NCBI GenBank assembly: GCA_030639215.1
Contig: DAOWDD010000031.1
Span: forward strand, 1-6,114
DNA length: 6,114 bases
Origin: Dehalococcoidia bacterium
GTDB taxonomy: Bacteria > Chloroflexota > Dehalococcoidia > Dehalococcoidales > UBA5760
Reading direction: 5' to 3'
Part shown: piece by piece, positions 1-4,918 of the stretch
How the letters are laid out: every line of letters begins with the position of its first letter
How positions within the stretch are numbered: position 1 is the stretch's first letter
Notes under the pieces: generated by a model
Told to the model about the DNA's origin: nothing
The model's database searches: none
The model's input: only the letters and a program-made list of their open reading frames with translations
Translations under genes and position numbers: made by a program

Positions 1-191
1 ATATTTGTACCGGCCAGTATGGCTTGCTGGCCGTCCAGGGTAACTATCCGGAAGCCCTCTCTCTTGCCACCGCTCCTTATTTCCTCGGTATAGAAGCCGC
101 CAGCCTTATCCTTCATCTCGGCGACTGCCTCTTTGATAAGGCTGGTCTTACCCGTCCCCGGTTTACCGGTCAGCAGATAGACCTGCTTCAT
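1..191 (-). CDS. THEP1-type nucleoside-triphosphatase, N-terminal part (runs off the window)
   Basis: Only the first 63 codons are present; the rest lies left of the window. The reading frame begins with MKQVYLLTGKPGTGKTSLI, which contains a Walker A P-loop (GKPGTGKT, residues 9-16) right at the N terminus. It continues with GGFYTEEIR (about 32-40) and GFRIVTLDG (about 47-55). A P-loop followed by a G-F-x-T-x-E-I-R block and a G-F-x-(I/L)-V-x-L block is characteristic of the THEP1/NTPase_1 family, small cytosolic enzymes that hydrolyse NTPs to NDPs and whose cellular role is poorly known. The ATG at 191-189 is chosen because an in-frame TAA lies eight codons upstream and the P-loop sits at the expected distance from the start. 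No clear Shine-Dalgarno sequence is visible. The gene follows the 25-residue ORF by 39 nt on the same strand and may be co-transcribed with it. Walker B and C-terminal residues cannot be judged. Confidence 0.85.
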   Translation of the reverse strand, partial: MKQVYLLTGKPGTGKTSLIKEAVAEMKDKAGGFYTEEIRSGGKREGFRIVTLDGQQAILAGTN

Positions 192-230
192 AGTCTTTTT
201 ACAGTCAGGGTTTTATGATGCTCGAGCCTG

Positions 231-308
231 CTAAGCCTTCCTTTTTGCTTCCAGCTTCTTTTTCTTAAGACGGTGCTTTAAGGTGGCTACTCTTTTCCTT
301 TTATTCAT
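231..308 (-). CDS. 25-residue highly basic small protein
   Basis: A short ORF of 25 codons plus TAG. The product starts MNKRKRVATLKHRLKKKKLE and ends in a further K/R-rich stretch. It has nine Lys and four Arg, a single acidic residue (Glu20), no cysteine and no hydrophobic segment. The composition resembles the smallest ribosome-associated or nucleic-acid-binding proteins (for example Thx/S31-like or AURKAIP1/COX24-like peptides), but no specific family is assigned. Support that it is real: it fills most of the space between two same-strand genes, it is followed after 39 nt by the THEP1 ATG, and a good promoter ends 11 nt before its start codon. No Shine-Dalgarno sequence precedes the ATG, and the predicted transcript would begin only about 5 nt upstream, so translation may be nearly leaderless. 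I recall similar short basic ORFs in Chloroflexota but cannot confirm this. It could be a chance ORF, although the basic composition and the promoter argue against that. Confidence 0.6.
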   Translation of the reverse strand: MNKRKRVATLKHRLKKKKLEAKRKA

Positions 309-319
309 AGCTAGTAGTA

Positions 320-348
320 AATATAACCTGAATTAACTTTTTTGTCAT
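320..348 (-). promoter_or_regulatory. sigma70-like promoter for the 25-residue basic ORF
   Basis: On the minus strand ATGACA (348-343, five of six matches to TTGACA) is followed by a 17-nt spacer and TATATT (325-320, five of six to TATAAT). The expected transcription start is near 313, only about 5 nt before the ATG at 308. The -35 element contains the TGA stop codon (347-345) of the upstream DUF6485 gene, so the promoter begins inside that gene's last codon. Confidence 0.55.
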
Positions 349-551
349 CCCCTGGCCCGGTTGGCGAAGCAACTGACGAACCTGGCGATGGAACGGTCGT
401 AGGTCTTCTCTACCTGGGGAGGAAAGACACAGGCGGGCAGCTCGCCCATTTTCAGGTGGTAGGAGATGCACTCACAGCACTTACCCTTCCTGGCACAGGG
501 CTCATAGGTACAGGAGCAACTGGCTTTGTTGGCTTCAATGTTGCATTCCAT
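345..551 (-). CDS. Cysteine-rich DUF6485-type protein
   Basis: A 68-residue protein with nine cysteines (3, 12, 14, 19, 25, 26, 28, 41, 61). The dense block [17 protein letters not shown] spans residues 12-28, followed by [17 protein letters not shown] (29-45) and then [10 protein letters not shown]. This order, with an N-terminal MECNIE, a C-x-C-T-Y-x-x-C block, R-K-G-x-C-C-E-C, then Y-H-x-x-x-G-E-(I/L)-P-x-C-x-F-P-P and T-Y-D-R-S, matches the small DUF6485 family as I remember it. Function is unknown; the cysteine spacing suggests metal (Zn or Fe-S) binding, which is an inference. There is no signal peptide or membrane segment, so the protein is probably cytosolic. A GAGAGGAG ribosome-binding site (570-563) lies 11 nt before the ATG. 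It is the first gene of the leftward group and is transcribed divergently from fabF. Confidence 0.85.
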   Translation of the reverse strand: MECNIEANKASCSCTYEPCARKGKCCECISYHLKMGELPACVFPPQVEKTYDRSIARFVSCFANRARG

Positions 552-562
552 TTGAGGGCTGA

Positions 563-570
563 CTCCTCTC
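563..570 (-). promoter_or_regulatory. ribosome-binding site of the DUF6485 gene
   Basis: GAGAGGAG on the minus strand, 11 nt upstream of the ATG at 551-549. It is a strong purine-rich Shine-Dalgarno match at a slightly long distance, and it supports the reality and start of this small gene. Confidence 0.6.
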
Positions 571-595
571 GATGAATTACTTATTGAGGGAGGCT

Positions 596-612
596 AGAGG
601 GTTCCCCCCTCT
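596..612. other. 6-bp hairpin in the leader of the DUF6485 gene
   Basis: AGAGGG (596-601) and CCCTCT (607-612) are perfectly complementary around a 5-nt loop. In the minus-strand transcript this falls in the predicted leader of the DUF6485 gene, about 45 nt before its start codon. On the plus strand it is followed by only three T residues and no gene lies upstream, so a terminator role is not supported. It may simply reflect a G/C-rich run. Confidence 0.25.
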
Positions 613-642
613 TTCTGGGCCGATACTTTCCTCGCCAAGACC

Positions 643-672
643 AGTATAGCAAGAAGATGCGTCTGTTGTAAC
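643..672 (-). promoter_or_regulatory. possible leftward promoter for the DUF6485 gene
   Basis: On the minus strand TATACT (648-643, five of six to TATAAT) is preceded at 18 nt by GTTACA (672-667, four of six to TTGACA). The start site would be near 636, giving a leader of about 85 nt. The -10 is good but the -35 is weak, so this is a moderate call. Confidence 0.35.
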
Positions 673-676
673 CCCC

Positions 677-692
677 CATTGTAGAAACAATG
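677..692. other. perfect 6-bp inverted repeat with tetraloop
   Basis: CATTGT (677-682) and ACAATG (687-692) flank AGAA. It lies between the two divergent promoters, just left of the larger palindrome at 694-710, and has no T-run on either side. It could be a protein-binding site; a terminator role is unlikely. Confidence 0.3.
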
Positions 693-693
693 A

Positions 694-710
694 GTTTACC
701 ATAGGTTAAC
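694..710. promoter_or_regulatory. operator-like imperfect palindrome upstream of the fabF promoter
   Basis: GTTTACCATAGGTTAAC: the arms GTTTACC and GGTTAAC are complementary at six of seven positions around the centre ATA. The right arm ends 8 bp before the -35 element at 719. The heptamer GGTTGAC (717-723), overlapping the -35, is a one-mismatch direct repeat of the right arm. This size and position fit a dimeric regulator's binding site. No regulator gene is in the window and no known consensus is matched, so the regulator is unknown. Confidence 0.35.
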
Positions 711-718
711 TAAAAGGG

Positions 719-747
719 TTGACAGGAAGGTATACTCTCAGTAATAT
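719..747 (+). promoter_or_regulatory. sigma70-like promoter of the fabF operon
   Basis: A perfect TTGACA (719-724) is followed by a 17-nt spacer and TAATAT (742-747, four of six to TATAAT). The predicted start is near 754, giving a leader of about 70 nt before the ATG at 825. The TATACT at 731-736 lies only 6 nt after the -35 and cannot pair with it. No other good promoter is seen ahead of the downstream genes, so this probably drives the whole rightward group. Confidence 0.55.
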
Positions 748-804
748 TAATGGTAGACTTTTTCGGTATGGAGAGGCCCTTACTTTCTTGCGGTGCCGTT
801 GAGT

Positions 805-815
805 GAAGGAGAAGG
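805..815 (+). promoter_or_regulatory. ribosome-binding site of fabF
   Basis: GAAGGAGAAGG contains two overlapping Shine-Dalgarno-like cores. The second (GAAGG, 811-815) is 9 nt before the ATG at 825. An in-frame TAG at 816-818 excludes any earlier start, so this site and the ATG at 825 fix the N terminus. Confidence 0.65.
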
Positions 816-824
816 TAGCTTGAT

Positions 825-2051
825 ATGCAGCGAGTAGTTATTACCGGGATGGGGGTTGTTTGCCCTATAGGACTGAATATTGATGATTACTGGAGAAGCC
901 TGGTGGATGGGAAATCAGGGGTGGACTTTATCAGTCACTTTGATGCCAGTAACTACCCGGTAAAGTTGGCTGCTGAGGTAAAAGGCTTCGACCCAGCAGA
1001 CTATGTTGATTCCAAGACGGTGCAGCGCACCCCGAGGTGCGTCCACCTAGTTGTCCCGGCGCTTAGAGAGGCGGTGGCTCAAGCCCGATTGGATATGGCT
1101 GGTGAGCAGCCGGAGCGGGTCGGTGTCATCGGCTCCAATATGCTGGAATATCACTACGTCGGTGAGGACTGGGAGAGGCTTAAGCAACGGGGGCCGAGGA
1201 GGGTTGACCCCCTGCTGTTTACCAAGGCGGGACCTAGTACGGTATCCCTCCAGGTGGGAATGCTGCTGGGGGCGAAAGGGCCCAACACCACTGTGAATAG
1301 CCTTTGCGCCAGCGGCGCCGACGCCATAGCCACTGCCCGCAACTTCATCCAGTTCGACTATGCCGATGTGATGATAGCGGCGGCATCCGATGCTTCACTG
1401 AGTGAATTGGCTATCGCTTCTATCAGCTTGCTGGGGGCTCTGACTAAAGAACCGGATCCGGACAAGGCCAGCCGGCCCTTTGACCTTAACCGCAGCGGTT
1501 TTGTTTACGGGGAGGGGGCTGGCGTATTAGTCTTAGAAAGCTTAGAGCATGCCCGGAAGCGGGGGGCGCCGGTTCTGGTTGAGGTGACCGGAGCCGGCTG
1601 GTCATTTGATGCTTATGACGCCACCGCTCCCCAGCCAGAGACAGAGGCTGTCGCTATGAGAAGCGCTCTTAGCAATGCCGGGGTAGCGCCGGAAGAGGTG
1701 GACTATATCAATGCTCACGGCACCAGCACCAAGCTAAATGACCGCAGTGAGACCGAAGCCATCAAGATGGTCTTTGGTGAGCGGGCTTACCAGATACCGA
1801 TAAGCTCTCTAAAGTCTATGTTTGGCCATATGGTAACCGCCGCCGGTGCCATTGAGGCTATTGGTGCGGTACTGGCTATCAATAACGGTATCATTCCACC
1901 AACCATACATTATGAAACCCCCGACCCGGAGTGTGACCTGGACTACGTGCCCAATGTAGCTCGCAAAGCCCGGATAGATGTCTGCTTGAAGAGCAGCTTT
2001 GGTCTCGGCGGACAGAACTGCTGCCTGGTTCTTAAGAGATTTACTGACTAG
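825..2051 (+). CDS. fabF: FabF-like beta-ketoacyl-ACP synthase (KAS II type), divergent
   Basis: A 408-residue thiolase-fold condensing enzyme of normal FabF length. FabF joins malonyl-ACP to an acyl chain by decarboxylative Claisen condensation in the cytosol. The start RVVITGMGVVCPIG is typical. The Cys-His-His triad is present: Cys161 in VNSLCASGADAI, His298 in YINAHGTST and His335 in SLKSMFGHMVTAAG, with the conserved Lys330. The glycine-rich C-terminal block is SFGLGGQN (391-398), where most FabF proteins have SFGFGGTN. The Phe that acts as the acyl-pocket gate in E. coli (Phe400) is therefore Leu394 here. The motifs around the nucleophile and second His also differ from the usual TACATG and SMTGH forms. 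The enzyme is catalytically plausible but may take unusual acyl substrates. No ACP, FabG, FabD or FabH gene is nearby, so it is not in a standard fab cluster. It is the first gene of the rightward group, 51 nt before degV. The FabF-like assignment is firm; housekeeping versus special role is open. Confidence 0.9.
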   Translation: MQRVVITGMGVVCPIGLNIDDYWRSLVDGKSGVDFISHFDASNYPVKLAAEVKGFDPADYVDSKTVQRTPRCVHLVVPALREAVAQARLDMAGEQPERVGVIGSNMLEYHYVGEDWERLKQRGPRRVDPLLFTKAGPSTVSLQVGMLLGAKGPNTTVNSLCASGADAIATARNFIQFDYADVMIAAASDASLSELAIASISLLGALTKEPDPDKASRPFDLNRSGFVYGEGAGVLVLESLEHARKRGAPVLVEVTGAGWSFDAYDATAPQPETEAVAMRSALSNAGVAPEEVDYINAHGTSTKLNDRSETEAIKMVFGERAYQIPISSLKSMFGHMVTAAGAIEAIGAVLAINNGIIPPTIHYETPDPECDLDYVPNVARKARIDVCLKSSFGLGGQNCCLVLKRFTD

Positions 2052-2084
2052 CGGCAAGATAACCTTAACATAGGTGATACAAAG
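2050..2084 (+). repeat. intercistronic repeat, copy 1 (fabF-degV gap)
   Basis: Contains AGCGGC (2050-2055), AGATAACCTTAAC (2057-2069) and GATACAAAG (2076-2084). The 13-bp centre is identical to 3011-3023 in the next gap, and the flanking blocks recur in the same order and strand with altered spacing (1 versus 6 nt on the left, 6 versus 0 nt on the right). It starts within the fabF stop codon and ends 18 nt before the degV ATG. A 4-bp ACCT/AGGT stem (2062-2065 with 2072-2075) is possible here but is absent from copy 2. Confidence 0.6.
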
Positions 2085-2102
2085 AATAAGCGAGGTGCCA
2101 AT

Positions 2103-2972
2103 ATGGAGAAGGTAGTTATCAGTAGTGATTCGGGTACCATACTTCCGGAAGCGGCCAAGCAGTACGGGTTTACCATGATTCCTGTCCCTATCATCATTGA
2201 TGGTGAGACCTATCTGGATACAGAAATAGACATGGACGAGCTCTATGCTCGCTTGGATGGCAAGGAAAACCTGCCCAAGACTTCAACCGCTAATATTGCC
2301 GAATTTGCTCAGTTTTTTACTGGCCTGGCCCGGAATGCAGAGACTGTCCTGCATATCAGCATGTCCTCGGCTTTTAGCGGCCATCACAACGCTGCTTTGC
2401 AGGGTAAAGAGTTAGCCAGTGAAAAGCTGCCGAACACGAGGATTGAGGTAGTTGATTCACTTACCATGGGGACCGGGGTGGCCCTGATTGCAATTCAGGC
2501 GGCCAGGGCGGCGGCACAGGGTAAGAGCGTAGATGAGGTTATAGCCCTGGTTAGTAGCATCATACCGCAGCTAAACCTGTTCTTGGCCCGCGATAGCCTT
2601 TTCTATCAGGCGGAGGGGGGCAGGATATTTGAGGCCAAGACCTGGGCTGAGGCCGAGCAGGCGACCAGCTTCAGGTCGGTAACCGAGGTAGACTCGTCTA
2701 CCGGAGGAGCGCTAAGACCGGTTGCCAGAGCCAAGACCGTAGCCCAGATAATGGAGAAACTGGTTGAGATAACCAGGGAAAGAGGTAAAGGTAGTAAGCT
2801 GGTCGGTGTTATCGGTCACACTCGAGCCCTGGAGCGTGCTGAGAAGCTTAAGGGGATGCTCTGTACCGAGCTTGATTTTGACTGGCTGGATATTGCTGAG
2901 GAGTCGGCAAGCGCTGCCATCCATACCGGAAAAGGGCTCATTGGTTACGGCTTTTGCAGCAAGATTGATTAG
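2103..2972 (+). CDS. DegV family fatty-acid-binding protein (FakB-like)
   Basis: A 289-residue DegV-fold protein of usual length. Characterised members (FakB) hold a fatty acid in a deep pocket and present its carboxylate to the kinase FakA, which makes acyl-phosphate for phospholipid synthesis. Family marks seen: ISSDSG near the N terminus (6-11), TSTAN (60-64) at the usual TSQPS position, ISMSSAFSG (85-93) matching the ISSxLSGT block, VVDSLTMGTG (116-125), the GGRI turn (172-175), and HTGKG (274-278) where HTGPG is usual. The Thr, Ser and His positions that hydrogen-bond the carboxylate in FakB are kept. No transmembrane segment or signal is seen, so it is cytosolic. The start is supported by GAGGTG (2092-2097), 5 nt before the ATG. 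No FakA/DAK2-domain kinase is in the window. The neighbouring ketosynthase suggests an acyl-chain role; the actual ligand is unknown. Confidence 0.92.
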   Translation: MEKVVISSDSGTILPEAAKQYGFTMIPVPIIIDGETYLDTEIDMDELYARLDGKENLPKTSTANIAEFAQFFTGLARNAETVLHISMSSAFSGHHNAALQGKELASEKLPNTRIEVVDSLTMGTGVALIAIQAARAAAQGKSVDEVIALVSSIIPQLNLFLARDSLFYQAEGGRIFEAKTWAEAEQATSFRSVTEVDSSTGGALRPVARAKTVAQIMEKLVEITRERGKGSKLVGVIGHTRALERAEKLKGMLCTELDFDWLDIAEESASAAIHTGKGLIGYGFCSKID

Positions 2973-2998
2973 CTGTCTAATTAAAGACTGGACTTTGC

Positions 2999-3030
2999 AG
3001 CGGCTCAATTAGATAACCTTAACGATAAAG
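2999..3030 (+). repeat. intercistronic repeat, copy 2 (degV-AOR gap)
   Basis: Contains AGCGGC (2999-3004), AGATAACCTTAAC (3011-3023) and GATAAAG (3024-3030), matching copy 1 at 2050-2084 block by block. The 13-bp centre is identical. It ends 22 nt before the AOR ATG, a placement similar to copy 1 relative to degV. The 80-nt gap also shows TTTGCAGC followed by ATTAG twice (2953-2972 at the end of degV and 2994-3012), suggesting small duplications in this spacer. Confidence 0.6.
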
Positions 3031-3042
3031 CACTCTATGATT

Positions 3043-3049
3043 AGGGGAA
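3043..3049 (+). promoter_or_regulatory. ribosome-binding site of the AOR gene
   Basis: AGGGGAA, with the G-run 5 nt upstream of the ATG at 3053. It supports this start, which also places the LxxRKVEVKEVP segment at the N terminus as usual for AOR. Confidence 0.55.
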
Positions 3050-3052
3050 ATA

Positions 3053-4918
3053 ATGCTCCCGCAGAAGATTGCCTATCTGGACTTAGATACTAGGAAGGTC
3101 GAGGTTAAAGAGGTCCCCGAGGAAATAACCAGGAGGTTTCTCGGCGGCCGCGGGATTAATGTCTATTTGCTCTATCATAGCGTTAGTCCTGAAACTCACC
3201 CACTGTCTCCGCAAAACCCCCTTATTATCGGGCCGGGAATGGTAACCGGGCTGAAGGGAATAGGTGCCTCAAGGTGCAATATTTCGGGGAAGTCTCCCGA
3301 ATCAGGATTGCTGGGCGATTCCAATATCGGGGGATATTTCGGGGCTTTTATGAAAAGGACGGGTATTGACTTTCTCTTTATTAGCGGTGCTTCCCCAGAA
3401 CCGGTTTATATCTATCTGGATAAGGAAAAGATTAGCATCGAAGATGCCCAGGACCTGTGGGGAAAGTCTACCACGGAAACCAATACGATTTTAACGGGGC
3501 GCTATGGCTCTTCAAGCCAGTCCATCTCGATCGGGATAGCCGGAGAAAACTTGGTGCGCTTTGCCTGCATTATCAACCGGAAGAAGAATGCTGCCGGCAG
3601 GACGGGCATGGGCTGCCTGATGGGGGCTAAAAGGGTAAAGGCAATTGTGGTGAACTGCAAAGAACCGGTAAAGCCAGAGGATGAGGTTGGATTTAATAAG
3701 TTAATGAATGGGTTTCAGCAGAGGTTAAGTGAAGAGCCTTTGGTGAAGTTGCTGGGAGAGTATGGTTCGCCCCTCCTCTATATCCTGGTCAACCGGCGGA
3801 TTGGCATGGGCCGGGCATATAACGGGCTCTCGACAAAATTTCCCGAAAATGAAGATATCTCACCTAATATACTGAAAGAGAAATACTACACCGGTAAGGC
3901 CGGTTGTTATTCCTGTCCGGTCTCCTGCCACCACGGGTACAGGGCCGGTGAAATAGAAAACGAAGGCCCGGAGTATTCCGTTTTGGCTAGCTTTGGTCCG
4001 GTTGTGGGCATAAAGAGGTTGGAGACGGTCCTTTATATCAATGACCTGATTAATCGCTATGGCCTGGACTCTAGTTCGACGGCTAATCTCATCGCCTGGA
4101 TAATCGAATTACTTAAGAAGGGCCTTATCGATGAAAATGTGACCGATGGTCTCGGGCTTGACTGGGGAAATGAGGAAGCTATTATCGAGCTAATCCACCA
4201 GATTGCCCACAGAAAAGGCCTGGGTAACCTTCTCGCTGACGGAGCCAGGGAGGCGGTAAGGCAGTTCGGTGAAGAAACCGGCCGGTATCTTCTCTGGTCG
4301 AAGAATCTACCGCAGTCCGACCCCGCCGATTTAAGGTATTTCCCTGCCTATGCCCTGGGCAATGCTACCGCTTCAAGGGGTCTTGACCATTTAAGGAGCC
4401 GGCCTACCTGGGAGACCTATCGCCTTTCCGAGGAAACCTTAAGGGATATCTACGGTGGGGATGTTTCTGCCAATCCCCGTAGCTACCGGGGGAAGGGGAG
4501 GGTAATCTGGTGGTGGGAGACATACCTTTCCCTGTTCGATGCCCTGGGACTCTGTAAGCTGATAGCCTTTCATTGCCAGCCCGGTCTGCTTGATTTTGAA
4601 TTCTTCTCGAAGCTAGTTCGCTGTGCAACGGGCCTTGATTTAACTGCGGAGGAAATCTTTGCCGCCGGAGAGAGGATTGTCAACCTGGAGAGGATGTTTC
4701 TGGTCAGGGAGGGGATAAAGAGAGAGGATGATTTTCCTCCCCAAAGGTATTTTGAGCCTTTGGCCTGGCAGGAGGGTCTGAAGCCTGAAGAAAAGGACTT
4801 GAAGCTGGACAGGGCAGCTTTTGAGGGGATGCTCGATGAATATTATCAGCTCCGCGGCTGGGATAGCGAAGGTAGACCACTGGCCGAAACGAAAGAGCGT
4901 TTGGGTTTGGGCCGATGA
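3053..4918 (+). CDS. aor: Tungsten-type aldehyde:ferredoxin oxidoreductase (AOR family)
   Basis: A 621-residue, full-length AOR-family protein. These cytosolic enzymes carry a bis-pterin tungsten (or molybdenum) cofactor and one [4Fe-4S] cluster, and oxidise aldehydes to carboxylic acids with electrons passed to ferredoxin (or the reverse). Domain 1 shows FLGGRGINVYLL (29-40), IIGPGMVTG (58-66) and NIGGYFGAFMKRTGIDFLFISG (91-112). GENLVRFACIIN (164-175) and AAGRTGMGCLMGAKRVKAI (180-198) follow. The cluster ligands are Cys285, Cys288 and Cys292 (CxxCxxxC) plus Cys501 in DALGLCK, as in Pyrococcus furiosus AOR. A conserved His446 lies in SRGLDHLRSRP, and the C terminus has the family's YYQLRGWD...GRP ending. 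One oddity: the usual GPEYET motif reads GPEYSV (305-310), so a normally acidic position is Ser309. The specific aldehyde is unknown. A gene for a partner ferredoxin or for pterin synthesis is not present. The gene overlaps the following reductase by 4 nt. Confidence 0.95.
   Translation: MLPQKIAYLDLDTRKVEVKEVPEEITRRFLGGRGINVYLLYHSVSPETHPLSPQNPLIIGPGMVTGLKGIGASRCNISGKSPESGLLGDSNIGGYFGAFMKRTGIDFLFISGASPEPVYIYLDKEKISIEDAQDLWGKSTTETNTILTGRYGSSSQSISIGIAGENLVRFACIINRKKNAAGRTGMGCLMGAKRVKAIVVNCKEPVKPEDEVGFNKLMNGFQQRLSEEPLVKLLGEYGSPLLYILVNRRIGMGRAYNGLSTKFPENEDISPNILKEKYYTGKAGCYSCPVSCHHGYRAGEIENEGPEYSVLASFGPVVGIKRLETVLYINDLINRYGLDSSSTANLIAWIIELLKKGLIDENVTDGLGLDWGNEEAIIELIHQIAHRKGLGNLLADGAREAVRQFGEETGRYLLWSKNLPQSDPADLRYFPAYALGNATASRGLDHLRSRPTWETYRLSEETLRDIYGGDVSANPRSYRGKGRVIWWWETYLSLFDALGLCKLIAFHCQPGLLDFEFFSKLVRCATGLDLTAEEIFAAGERIVNLERMFLVREGIKREDDFPPQRYFEPLAWQEGLKPEEKDLKLDRAAFEGMLDEYYQLRGWDSEGRPLAETKERLGLGR

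Noticed and set aside
24..218. Plus-strand ORF of 64 codons
   Set aside because: It is antisense to the THEP1 gene, whose P-loop and family motifs are clear on the minus strand; the plus-strand product has no recognisable motif.
342..575. Plus-strand ORF of 77 codons
   Set aside because: Antisense to the cysteine-rich DUF6485-type gene, which has family motifs and a ribosome-binding site; the glycine-rich plus-strand product is a shadow.
596..613. Hairpin as a transcription terminator
   Set aside because: Both flanking genes are transcribed away from it and only three T residues follow, so there is nothing for it to terminate.
731..736. TATACT as the -10 of the fabF promoter
   Set aside because: It is only 6 nt after TTGACA; TAATAT at 742-747 has the correct 17-nt spacing.
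748..824. Riboswitch or attenuator in the fabF leader
   Set aside because: The leader is only about 70 nt and shows no long complementary stems, terminator or recognisable aptamer pattern.
1809..2057. Minus-strand ORF of 82 codons over the end of fabF, and other antisense ORFs under degV, AOR and panE
   Set aside because: All lie opposite strongly supported genes and have no domain-like pattern, so they are composition-driven shadows.
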